A stretch of 13,003 nt of DNA from Bacteroidales bacterium (GTDB taxonomy: Bacteria > Bacteroidota > Bacteroidia > Bacteroidales > UBA1556). Positions 1 through 7,860 of this stretch are shown one piece after another (position 1 is the first letter of the stretch; every line of letters begins with the position of its first letter). The notes under the pieces were generated by a model. It ran no database searches, was not told the origin of the DNA, and worked only from the letters and a program-made list of their open reading frames with translations. The stretch spans positions 1 to 13,003 of the forward strand of contig JAOZKO010000051.1 in the NCBI GenBank assembly GCA_029935325.1. Direction: 5' to 3'. Both the position numbers and the translations under genes were made by a program.

Positions 1-27
1 GCTTTTTTTATCATAATTCAAAAAGAG

Positions 28-3000
28 CTACCTCATTAAATACATCTTACCAAAATTCTTCTTAAAATACTGATCTGCACCTGACTCTCTATTCTCTATA
101 CTTTCTCCATTAAGGCGAGTGACAACTCTATATAAATACACTCCATTTGCCAATTGGTCACCAAACTCATCTTTGCCATCCCAGGCGTATTCAGTTATAT
201 TTCTACCAATATGCAGTGGACCTAGCTCATTCATGTCTATCTCACGCACTAGCTTACCTGTGACTGTCATAATCTGTATTTTCATATAATCGGGCAAGCT
301 AGAGCCTGTAAGTGTAAATACAAAATGAGTTTTATCAGAGAATGGATTAGGCCAATTCATCATTTGAGTGATGGTGGCTTTATTTATTATTACAAAGTCA
401 ATTTTATAACCATTATCTCCAGATTTATTTCGTGAAGCATCGTTGGCATAAATTAATAACTGATACTCACCATCCTCCATTTCGGGTCTATAAATTACCT
501 GAGCACTATTATCAGGTAATTCTGCTGGTATAAATTCTAAAACGTTTTTTATATCAGAAAAATAAACATTTGAGAAATCAACCTCAGTATTCTTCTTTAT
601 TCTAATTTTAAAAAGGGAAGTATCATTTATTGCCATAAATTTGCTTTCATCTCTCAATGATATTTGTATTTCAGGCCGTGCTGAAACTATATCTCCATCC
701 AAAATATGAACTCCATCAAATGTAACATCCAATAATGGGTTTTCTTTATCCCTTGCAACAAAGAATGGAATATCTCCAGAATTATTATCATGTGACAATT
801 CCAATTGATCGTAATAACCAGTACTAGTATCTGTGGGATTTATTTCAAAGAACAAAAAACATTGCCCTAACCATGAATTTGTACCTACATTAATTGAATC
901 AATAATAATAGCGTTCTTTAGAAGCGGTTCAATACGTTTTTCACCCAGAGGGTATATTTTACCATACGCATCCTTAACCCAAGCTTTCACTAGCAAACTA
1001 TCCATATCAATATCACTTAAATTACGATAGGCAAGTTCTAAACGCAAAGTATCACCTTGCATTAATGTATCTGAATAAAACTCAAAATGAGTTAATGGAT
1101 CAATGGCAGCCTCAGGCACAGGCTGATAAAGCACTTGCCAATAATCAATATATGCTGGTGTTCGTAATGAATCATCGCGCATATAACAAACAAGTTTACA
1201 ATACGGATACACAGCGGCATCCATTCTATTATTAAGCATCAGAATATCAGCACTATCAGGTGGCAAGCCATCGATAATAATATGCTCACTAAGATCTGCT
1301 TTTATGCCAACTAATTGTAGTCTAACTGAATCACTGGGATAAGAATCAAGGCTATGCTGCTTCCAATGCAAGGATGTCCATTTACGAGTAGGGCCAATAA
1401 TTGGCGTAGTGATCTTTCCTTCATTCCAATTAGATTTAATGCTATCAATTAGTACAACAGCTGACGAATCACTGCTAGCTATTACTTCATTTGCACTTCC
1501 AAAAGCTCCTTTTTTTCCATATATAATAAATGGACGGTCATTTTGGATATTTCTAATATATGAACTACCGATAGTATCAAAGGCTTTATACAAATACTCA
1601 GGCCATGTTTGAGGGTTTGCATTATTAAAGCTCATTGCCATTACCATATTATCATCAGGTACTTGAGCTAAAAAATCTGCAATACGCTGAAACCAAACTG
1701 TATCCTCTACAATACCGAGCCCCCTACTAGTGAGATTAGTTGTTTCCGTAGGAAAATCAAAGCTAGCAAGGTTATACCATTTGCAATGAAGATTATCATA
1801 AGGACCTAAGGCTGTACCTTGATTTTGTGATATCCAAAAATCAGATGAAACTTCATTTATCACAAATAGCTTTACTCCTCCTCTATTATATGGAATACAT
1901 CCCCACTGACTAAAAAAATTATAATTTACTTTTAAATATATCTCTGTCCATGCAATCTTTGGCCAAATTCCAGTTTGAGCATTTAGTATTTTAATATCAT
2001 CTACAAAGGCAAATGTTCGCTGCGGTTCTATAAAACTTGTAAATTGATAATCATTATTTCTAAACTGATAATAATGAGCTTGTGACCAGCCATTTTGCCC
2101 AGATATATACTGAAAAGAACTATTCCTCCAATTAAAGTCTCGTTGTGCATTTGAATCAAGGCTTACTCTCCAATAATAAACTATACTATCTGATAATATT
2201 AATTGAGGTGTCCATTCTATAACCCCTCCACTACTTTGTATTTTATGACTTAGTTTGGTAGGCGAATTAAAATAATCACTAGTATCTATCTCAAAAACAT
2301 AGTCCAAAGTTGGTGTAAAAGGGTAAAATGTTGAGGCTTTTAGTGTAACATTCTGATCTGAGACAATTGCAAACTTATGAGGAAATACAGGGCTTAGGTC
2401 AGCGGCTTTAATATTCAATATATAGGTGTAATTATTATTGTTTTCATCCATTTCATCAACATAATTATAGCTATCAATAGTAACATTGATATTATTATTA
2501 CCTACACCAAAGGCTCTATTTATAGGCATTCTAACTTTTATAGTATCCTTATATTTGGGACTAGGAATAAGAAAGTCGTATCTATCTAAGCTATCATTAT
2601 TTGGGTAAGCCCTCCTTATTTCTATTATAAGAGAATCCGAAATTGCCATTCCTCTATTAGATATTATAACATTAAAATCAAAGCTATCTACTTCCGTTGA
2701 AACTACATCAGGTGTATAAAAAACAGAGTTCTGATTAATCATAAAATCAGACTTTGGCGCAGGGTTGAGTTTCAGTACTGGGTCTCCATGCAAAGTCATT
2801 TCTAGGCAAATATCCTTTATAGTTGCACCACTTCCTTGAATAGTTTGAATGGTTCTTTGCATATTGTACCCAATGGTTTCTCCATAATATTTATATGAAA
2901 ATCCTTTATATAGATTTGAAGAATAAATATTTAATGTACCAAGGTATGCTGGTGTAACAGAAGCCAAATAAGCTATCATCCCTTTATCTCTGATCAAAAC

Positions 3001-5094
3001 AAATTCTTCGGAGGAGTTTGCAACTCCGCTACCCGTATTTTGAAATATATCACCAGCATAGCAGCTATTAGCTAATAGAAATGGATATTTACCATAATTA
3101 TTATAATCAGCAGGATTATCAATACTTATATCGAAACCAATACCAGCGGCATGACCATAAAATGTCATTAATGTAACTCCATTATTTACATAATACTTTA
3201 TTAGATCGCTTAAGTTTATTTGAATTGGGTCAGTTGTAGTCTTATAAAATGTTGTTACACTAGCTCCAAAGGAAGTATCTTCAATAATTATTCTGTAATT
3301 ATTAAGATAAGTAGAAATATCGCTCTGTTCACTAGCATTACTTCCTCCACTAAAATGCAAAACGCGCTTCATCCACATATCTTGAGGGTTTAGGTTTCTA
3401 TCTTCATGCAATACCATTTTGTCAAGGTATAAATCCACATGATCTAATGTACTAGCACTTAACCTACCTATGGGAATTGCTGGCTGATAGAAATTATCAA
3501 CTAGACCACTCACAATCTGAATATCAGAGGGTGGTTCCCCCATTGTTGGCACCTTTGTATTTGTAAATAGGGAAGAATTATTACGATATTGTGAAGCACG
3601 ATATGATTTTCCAATTAGGAACAATCCTTTGTATTGATTATAAGAATATGTCTGTCCAAGTGCTCTTATGAAGTTTCTTATGGCCAATGGATTTTTACGA
3701 ATACCAAATGAAAACTGATGATATAAGTCTTCAACGTCAACTATTAATGTATTATAACCAACGCTATTGCGATAAGCAGCATAATCTGTTGCTGTGGCAT
3801 AATTACCACCATTGTGTAAAAGTGATTTATGGGAAATAATAATATAATCAGCATTAGGATTTAGTGTAATAAGGTTTGTGAATTTAGCATTAGAGCTTAC
3901 TGCTTGCATACCTATTACATTATGAATATTATTCTGCCCAGCTATAAAACAATTTTTTTGCCCTCCAGTATTTGGTATCAGCACTTGATAATTAGAGGAA
4001 TTATTAGTTACTTTAATTTTAATATCATTATCAATATCATAAAGTATTGCATTGGTTCCTCCAGTAAAGTTACTGAAATTAAAATATGATTTTGACTGCC
4101 CACTAGCATCATTTACCTTCAAATAAAACTCATCAGCACTTTCAAGGTCTGGATTATGTGGATATTCAATTCTAATATATGGCACTGCAAACCTATCAGC
4201 ATTAGAAGTTAAATCATTAATTGAGCTAAAGGTGAAATCTGTAGAATTATTTCCAAGAGCTGCATTACTCAACTGAGTATTTAAAATCAACCTACTATAA
4301 CCATTATAAAGAGAGTCAGTAGTAACCCCAGCAACAGATACACGCAAATGGTGATTATATGGGATAGGATTATTTGTATCATAATAATTAGAAGCCCCCA
4401 TAACTTCATAGAATGCATAAGCTGGAGGACCTGCTGTATAAACATTTTTAGTACTCACACTTTTTATTCTACTAGAGCCTAAACTTATGGCATAATCATA
4501 CCAACCCTCTCCATTAGCATATTCGGGATCTGAAATATAAGTCCCGCCACCAATAAACATTTTCTCTCCCTCGATATAATATTTATTAAAATAAGTTTTT
4601 GAATTATAGATAAAATAGTTAGAAGCTGTATATGAAGAATAGTTTACGTCATTGCTCACTGTTAAACGATTATTAGTCACCAAACTATTCCATGTAAAAT
4701 AGTAGAATGCTGTATCTGTAAAAAAGCTGTATTCTGTATTTGCCTGATTAGATGCAGATTTAAACAATGCACTATCATACCAACCGTCATTTTTTTGTGC
4801 GTAAAACTCTATATAATCTGATGGAGAGAAAACTCCACTTTGTTCGTTATTAACATAAATAGCAAGCTCCTCCCCCCTACCAAATATTTGAAAGTTTTTT
4901 GGGCTATTTATACTTTGTATTGGTATACCGGCATTAATAAGTTGAGAATATGAAATTCTATAAATACCACTTTCTACAATTGGAAATTTATAATATGATT
5001 GATTATAATTTATCCACTCATTACCAAAGTTCTGTGCTGATATACTCACAGTAATTGATAAAAACAATATTAAATATAGTAGTTTTTTATACAT
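28..5094 (-). CDS. porU2: C25 family cysteine peptidase, probable T9SS sortase PorU2
   Basis: This 1688-residue exported protein is probably a type IX secretion sortase-like protease acting at the outer membrane. Residues 1-20 form a signal peptide ending SISA before Gln21. The C25 (gingipain-like) peptidase domain spans about 415-780. It has the His in FYGHAAG (H648) and the Cys in LANSCYAG (C678), 30 residues apart as expected for the gingipain catalytic dyad, and ends near the family-typical LHGDPVL. A CARDB/Ig-like region follows (about 795-895), then an FN3-like module (905-980), an ILEI/FAM3-like domain (about 1068-1208), a second CARDB-like stretch (from about 1326) and a C-terminal FlgD-like sorting domain (1578-1688, NWPNPF ... 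NGVYLYRV ... KMYLMR). It is longer than classical PorU (roughly 1150-1300 residues), which fits the PorU2 group. It starts 3 bases after the PorV-like gene, with AGGAGG 8 bases before the ATG. The C25 assignment is firm. The choice of PorU2 over PorU or a secreted gingipain-like protease is inference from length and neighbour. Confidence 0.85.
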   Translation of the reverse strand: MYKKLLYLILFLSITVSISAQNFGNEWINYNQSYYKFPIVESGIYRISYSQLINAGIPIQSINSPKNFQIFGRGEELAIYVNNEQSGVFSPSDYIEFYAQKNDGWYDSALFKSASNQANTEYSFFTDTAFYYFTWNSLVTNNRLTVSNDVNYSSYTASNYFIYNSKTYFNKYYIEGEKMFIGGGTYISDPEYANGEGWYDYAISLGSSRIKSVSTKNVYTAGPPAYAFYEVMGASNYYDTNNPIPYNHHLRVSVAGVTTDSLYNGYSRLILNTQLSNAALGNNSTDFTFSSINDLTSNADRFAVPYIRIEYPHNPDLESADEFYLKVNDASGQSKSYFNFSNFTGGTNAILYDIDNDIKIKVTNNSSNYQVLIPNTGGQKNCFIAGQNNIHNVIGMQAVSSNAKFTNLITLNPNADYIIISHKSLLHNGGNYATATDYAAYRNSVGYNTLIVDVEDLYHQFSFGIRKNPLAIRNFIRALGQTYSYNQYKGLFLIGKSYRASQYRNNSSLFTNTKVPTMGEPPSDIQIVSGLVDNFYQPAIPIGRLSASTLDHVDLYLDKMVLHEDRNLNPQDMWMKRVLHFSGGSNASEQSDISTYLNNYRIIIEDTSFGASVTTFYKTTTDPIQINLSDLIKYYVNNGVTLMTFYGHAAGIGFDISIDNPADYNNYGKYPFLLANSCYAGDIFQNTGSGVANSSEEFVLIRDKGMIAYLASVTPAYLGTLNIYSSNLYKGFSYKYYGETIGYNMQRTIQTIQGSGATIKDICLEMTLHGDPVLKLNPAPKSDFMINQNSVFYTPDVVSTEVDSFDFNVIISNRGMAISDSLIIEIRRAYPNNDSLDRYDFLIPSPKYKDTIKVRMPINRAFGVGNNNINVTIDSYNYVDEMDENNNNYTYILNIKAADLSPVFPHKFAIVSDQNVTLKASTFYPFTPTLDYVFEIDTSDYFNSPTKLSHKIQSSGGVIEWTPQLILSDSIVYYWRVSLDSNAQRDFNWRNSSFQYISGQNGWSQAHYYQFRNNDYQFTSFIEPQRTFAFVDDIKILNAQTGIWPKIAWTEIYLKVNYNFFSQWGCIPYNRGGVKLFVINEVSSDFWISQNQGTALGPYDNLHCKWYNLASFDFPTETTNLTSRGLGIVEDTVWFQRIADFLAQVPDDNMVMAMSFNNANPQTWPEYLYKAFDTIGSSYIRNIQNDRPFIIYGKKGAFGSANEVIASSDSSAVVLIDSIKSNWNEGKITTPIIGPTRKWTSLHWKQHSLDSYPSDSVRLQLVGIKADLSEHIIIDGLPPDSADILMLNNRMDAAVYPYCKLVCYMRDDSLRTPAYIDYWQVLYQPVPEAAIDPLTHFEFYSDTLMQGDTLRLELAYRNLSDIDMDSLLVKAWVKDAYGKIYPLGEKRIEPLLKNAIIIDSINVGTNSWLGQCFLFFEINPTDTSTGYYDQLELSHDNNSGDIPFFVARDKENPLLDVTFDGVHILDGDIVSARPEIQISLRDESKFMAINDTSLFKIRIKKNTEVDFSNVYFSDIKNVLEFIPAELPDNSAQVIYRPEMEDGEYQLLIYANDASRNKSGDNGYKIDFVIINKATITQMMNWPNPFSDKTHFVFTLTGSSLPDYMKIQIMTVTGKLVREIDMNELGPLHIGRNITEYAWDGKDEFGDQLANGVYLYRVVTRLNGESIENRESGADQYFKKNFGKMYLMR

Positions 5095-5097
5095 CTA

Positions 5098-6183
5098 TTA
5101 GTCCTCCTCACTTTTTTTCACATTAAAACTATACTTCAGGGTAAATACATTAGAATACAAAGCAATGGATTGATTACCAATATCAGTAAAAGCGTAGTCT
5201 ATACTTAGAACTTTCTTTATCACTATTCCAAGTCCAATATTAGGTTGGAAGCTAGTTCGCTTGATATTATCTGGCATAGTTTCTTTTTGAATATTTCCAA
5301 TACCTGCTCTTATAAAAACTACTTTTTTATAATCAAACTCAAGGCCCAAATGTGGATCTATACTAATTGTATTGGATTTTATTAGAACATTTCTTTTACC
5401 ATCTGATGTAAAATCAATATTCAATTCCGTAAGAAGTCCAAAATTGGTATTAAAACTAAAATTCCTACCTATTCCAAATATTGCCCGCGGCAAAGTTATT
5501 TCAGTACTATTTACTGGAATTGTATTTCCTGTTCTTGTAAATGCTTCTTTCATTTTATCATCTAACTGATAACTCCAAGCATTAAAGGTGGTTGTAATAT
5601 CACGCAACATCAACCCCATAATCCACTTATCCTTACGATATTGGGCAGAGAAATCCACACCAAAGCCCCATGAAGAACCAAAATCTCCAACTTTCCTACG
5701 TATAATTTTAGCACTTCCTCCTAGGTTTAGGCCTTCAATATTAGTTTTGCGAGCATATGATAGTAAAAAAGCATAATCTGCTGAGCTAAAGGTTGTAACT
5801 CTATCATAATTAATATTACCTTGTCCATCTATTAACTCAGAAGTATTTGGTATATCATCTACTCCAAATCGAATCATTGAAATTGAACCAGCACTTTTGT
5901 CGTTAAACTTTACAGCAAAAGCTCCAAAATCATATTTAGCAATTCCAGCAAAATATTCAGAATGCATTAGTGCCACTTCCCTATTTGTAGTAATTCCAAG
6001 AAGACCTGAGGGGTTCCAATAAGCAGAAAAAATATCGGAGCTACTTGCAACAACAGAATTTGACATCCCTAAAGCTCTTGCTCCTACACCAATAGCAAGG
6101 AATTCATTACTATATTTGGGAGCCTGTGCTTTAAGCTGATATACTGTTAAGAAAACAAGAAATGATAATAATATATACCTCAT
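5098..6183 (-). CDS. PorV/PorQ family outer membrane beta-barrel protein
   Basis: This 361-residue protein is predicted to be an outer membrane barrel of the PorV/PorQ (FadL-like) family. In T9SS such barrels shuttle cargo from the translocon to the attachment complex. A signal peptide ends at LKA (cleavage after about residue 19). The family hallmark follows at once: YSNEFLAIGVGARALGM (24-40), then YWNPSGL (55-61). The rest is alternating beta strands with glycine turns, ending in NVFTLKYSFNV. A charged tail, KKSEED, follows that last strand, which is unusual because most barrels end in an aromatic residue. Length is close to P. gingivalis PorV (391 residues as I recall). The C25 peptidase gene starts 3 bases downstream; porU and porV are also neighbours in P. 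gingivalis. The ATG at 6183 has an A/T-rich leader and no Shine-Dalgarno. Which paralogue it is (PorV, PorQ or a third type dedicated to PorU2) cannot be settled here, so no symbol is given. Confidence 0.88.
   Translation of the reverse strand: MRYILLSFLVFLTVYQLKAQAPKYSNEFLAIGVGARALGMSNSVVASSSDIFSAYWNPSGLLGITTNREVALMHSEYFAGIAKYDFGAFAVKFNDKSAGSISMIRFGVDDIPNTSELIDGQGNINYDRVTTFSSADYAFLLSYARKTNIEGLNLGGSAKIIRRKVGDFGSSWGFGVDFSAQYRKDKWIMGLMLRDITTTFNAWSYQLDDKMKEAFTRTGNTIPVNSTEITLPRAIFGIGRNFSFNTNFGLLTELNIDFTSDGKRNVLIKSNTISIDPHLGLEFDYKKVVFIRAGIGNIQKETMPDNIKRTSFQPNIGLGIVIKKVLSIDYAFTDIGNQSIALYSNVFTLKYSFNVKKSEED
5103..5108 (-). promoter_or_regulatory. Strong Shine-Dalgarno for porU2
   Basis: On the minus strand AGGAGG lies 8 bases before the ATG of the C25 peptidase gene. 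It sits inside the last three sense codons of the upstream PorV-like gene (Glu-Glu-Asp, GAG GAG GAC). With a 3-base intergenic gap this indicates translational coupling. Strong Shine-Dalgarno sites are uncommon in Bacteroidota, so the site stands out; the PorV-like and acyltransferase genes have no comparable one. Confidence 0.75.
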
Positions 6184-6251
6184 AAGTTTTCATTATTTAT
6201 ATAGAGCATAATTATGTTGAACGTTAGAATCAGCAAAAAATTATACAGCGG

Positions 6252-6280
6252 TAAAGATAGGATATTTTTAGCTTAAGAAA
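6252..6280 (-). promoter_or_regulatory. Candidate Bacteroidota-type promoter for the PorV-like/porU2 pair
   Basis: On the minus strand TATCTTTA (6259 to 6252) matches the -7 consensus TAnnTTTG with one mismatch. TTTC (6280 to 6277) is a one-mismatch -33 box, 17 bases upstream. This would give a leader of about 60 bases before the ATG at 6183. The box is followed by CCG, as is the better matching box of the next gene upstream. Support is by motif only. Confidence 0.4.
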
Positions 6281-6284
6281 GCTA

Positions 6285-7457
6285 CTAAAAATCAAAAGTA
6301 AATTCTGATTTCAATTTATGGGCATTCTTCACAGGATTTGCAAACATTGTAAGGAATATTCTTTTGTTTTGTACTGCATCACCTTCTAAATCGTCTAGTG
6401 TTTCTGACATTAGAGTATCAAACTTATGTTTGTCTTCAATATCGTATTTACCAACAAACTGCTCTTTACTATTAAGCATATCTGCGGCAATAAAATTATT
6501 AGGCCATAAGCGATAATTCGAATGTATAAAATCATCAATTATTTTTGCTAAGCCATGGATTTTTTCATTTCTAGGTATATCTCCATCAATTTGTTGCAAA
6601 ACCTCTGGGGTTATTAGATTGCCAAAACTATAATGTACACGACCTTTATAGCCCATCATACCATTATACATACTATTAAAATCATCTAATGGTCCTTTTA
6701 TATACGATCCAGTATTTTCAATAGAAGCAAGTTCCTTTACTTTATCTTTAACACAAGGGTCATACTCATAACTTATGGCAACTGGCACAAGGTTTAACTC
6801 CGAATAATTTTTAACAAAGTCCTTTTCCCCAGACATTTGAAGCATCTTAAGAAGTCCCTGTTGAGTAATATCATTTCCATCCTTTGTTCTTCCTTCGCGC
6901 TGAGCTATCCATACTGAGCTATTCTTATTCAGCACTAATTGACGCATATAATGTGACAATTTTTTGGTATTCTCAAGCATATTCTGAACACTAGATCCGC
7001 GAATAACCACAAAACTTTTATTCAATCGGGCCATATCTTTAACCCAAGGAATACTTAGTAAATTATCTCCAATTGCAATGGCAGTAGATTCAAAATCTTC
7101 ACCAAATGTTTTATGCAGTTCATGATTAAGAAGAGAAGCGTCCATTACAATATTACGATGATTTGTAATAAATACATATTTACTATCCCTACTGTGGCTG
7201 AGTTTATCAGCACCATCAGAGCTAAGCTCATCAATGTTTTTAGCAATAAGTCGTTTTATAATATTAAGGATAAAATCAATCTGGAAATCACGCACTAAGC
7301 CAAATGACTCAAGTAGTTCTCGAGTTTTTTCTTCACTAATATCATTATTCAAAAATCTACTAATACGATATATAGTAGGCTCATCAAGCAAACGTTGAAT
7401 TACCTCATCTAGCTCATCATCACCATGAAACTTTATTTCCGAAAAATCAAAATCCAT
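6285..7457 (-). CDS. 1-acyl-sn-glycerol-3-phosphate acyltransferase family protein (Bacteroidota type)
   Basis: This 390-residue protein belongs to the PlsB/PlsC-like glycerolipid acyltransferase superfamily and probably transfers an acyl chain to a glycerophosphate or lysolipid at the inner membrane. Visible blocks, in order, are the catalytic motif NHRNIVMD (H100, D106), FVVIRGS (149-155), QREGRTKDG (186-194, in place of the usual FPEGTR-type block) and VPVAISYEYDP (224-234). An N-terminal region of about 90 residues precedes the catalytic motif and looks helical. No clear transmembrane helix or signal peptide is seen, so membrane contact is probably peripheral. The His-Asp spacing is HX5D rather than the textbook HX4D. 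The ATG at 7457 is preferred over an in-frame TTG three codons upstream: it lies about 30 bases below the start point expected from a perfect -7 box. The PorV-like gene starts 101 bases downstream and seems to have its own promoter. The family is clear; the exact acceptor is not. Confidence 0.8.
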   Translation of the reverse strand: MDFDFSEIKFHGDDELDEVIQRLLDEPTIYRISRFLNNDISEEKTRELLESFGLVRDFQIDFILNIIKRLIAKNIDELSSDGADKLSHSRDSKYVFITNHRNIVMDASLLNHELHKTFGEDFESTAIAIGDNLLSIPWVKDMARLNKSFVVIRGSSVQNMLENTKKLSHYMRQLVLNKNSSVWIAQREGRTKDGNDITQQGLLKMLQMSGEKDFVKNYSELNLVPVAISYEYDPCVKDKVKELASIENTGSYIKGPLDDFNSMYNGMMGYKGRVHYSFGNLITPEVLQQIDGDIPRNEKIHGLAKIIDDFIHSNYRLWPNNFIAADMLNSKEQFVGKYDIEDKHKFDTLMSETLDDLEGDAVQNKRIFLTMFANPVKNAHKLKSEFTFDF

Positions 7458-7493
7458 TATTATCAATATTCGTTTTTACAATCACCCAAACGG

Positions 7494-7501
7494 CAAAGAT
7501 A
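7494..7501 (-). promoter_or_regulatory. -7 promoter element of the acyltransferase gene
   Basis: On the minus strand TATCTTTG (7501 to 7494) is a perfect match to the Bacteroidota -7 consensus TAnnTTTG and is followed by CCG. The expected transcription start near 7487 leaves a leader of about 30 bases to the ATG at 7457. No TTTG or TTG is visible at the expected -33 distance, so the upstream half is weak or absent. Confidence 0.55.
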
Positions 7502-7560
7502 ATTTTTTTTTAACCTCATATTTAATCATATTTCTATTAAATCGTTAAATTTTTAATATT

Positions 7561-7586
7561 ATTATAGTAAATATCACTACTATAAT
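7561..7586. repeat. Inverted repeat, 9-bp arms
   Basis: ATTATAGTA (7561-7569) and TACTATAAT (7578-7586) are perfect reverse complements around an 8-base loop. The stem is almost entirely A/T and no T-tract follows, so a protein binding site or chance AT symmetry is more likely than a terminator. Confidence 0.4.
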
Positions 7587-7663
7587 TATTTATCTCATAG
7601 TTGAAAGAATATTTTTTCGCTCTTGACACTATTATTGGAAACACTCCAGAAAATCATTTCAGA

Positions 7664-7685
7664 CATGATTGTCATGATTGTCATG
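7664..7685. repeat. Two overlapping palindromes / 9-bp tandem repeat, operator candidate
   Basis: The unit CATGATTGT occurs twice in tandem (7664-7672, 7673-7681) and is followed by CATG (7682-7685). Read as dyads, it forms two palindromes CATGA-TTG-TCATG (7664-7676 and 7673-7685) that share a central TCATGA-type core. The site lies about 175 bases upstream of the pabB start and 205 bases upstream of the acyltransferase start. It could bind a dimeric regulator cooperatively, with repeats 9 bp apart. Its function is unknown. Confidence 0.5.
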
Positions 7686-7705
7686 TTTTTATAGAATTAT
7701 AAGGC

Positions 7706-7718
7706 GCTAATAATTAGC
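7706..7718. repeat. 13-bp palindrome, operator candidate
   Basis: GCTAAT-A-ATTAGC is a perfect palindrome around one central base, about 20 bases from the overlapping CATGA dyads and 143 bases upstream of pabB. Such a compact dyad could be a regulator site. At 13 bp in AT-rich DNA, chance is also possible. Confidence 0.35.
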
Positions 7719-7860
7719 ACTATACATTTTGTGAATTAATATATCTTTTAGGAAACTTTGTTTTCGATATAGATTCATTATTGTTATGAAACAGTAATAA
7801 TATCATTAAGAAATCACAAATAAATACTAATTAAAGTTGAAAGTGGAGAACCATATAAGT

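Larger units (their letters stand above)
7458..7860. other. Divergent intergenic spacer (403 bases)
   Basis: This very AT-rich spacer lies between the divergent acyltransferase and pabB genes. It holds a -7 box for the leftward gene, a 9-bp inverted repeat (7561-7586), two overlapping palindromes (7664-7685) and a 13-bp palindrome (7706-7718). No credible coding frame, tRNA or riboswitch was seen. No clear TAnnTTTG box with correctly spaced TTTG was found for pabB; TACATTTT (7723-7730) and TATCTTTT (7742-7749) are one-mismatch candidates without a well-placed -33 box. Confidence 0.7.

Noticed and set aside
833..4089. Short plus-strand frames opposite the C25 peptidase gene
   Set aside because: They lie wholly within a strongly supported gene and resemble no protein family, so they are antisense shadows.
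6269..6284. Hairpin TAGCTT-AAGA-AAGCTA just after the acyltransferase stop, as a terminator
   Set aside because: The stem is only 6 bp, and on the minus strand it is followed by A-rich sequence rather than a T-tract. It also overlaps the candidate -33 box of the PorV-like gene.
7623..7628. TTGACA as an E. coli-type -35 box for pabB
   Set aside because: No TATAAT-like box lies about 17 bases downstream, and Bacteroidota use a different primary sigma consensus.
7664..7685. CRISPR or microsatellite array
   Set aside because: There are only two full 9-bp units, with no spacers and no cas genes nearby.
7837..7860. TTG-initiated longer form of pabB
   Set aside because: An ATG lies eight codons downstream, the extra residues match no family block, and TTG starts are rare in this phylum.
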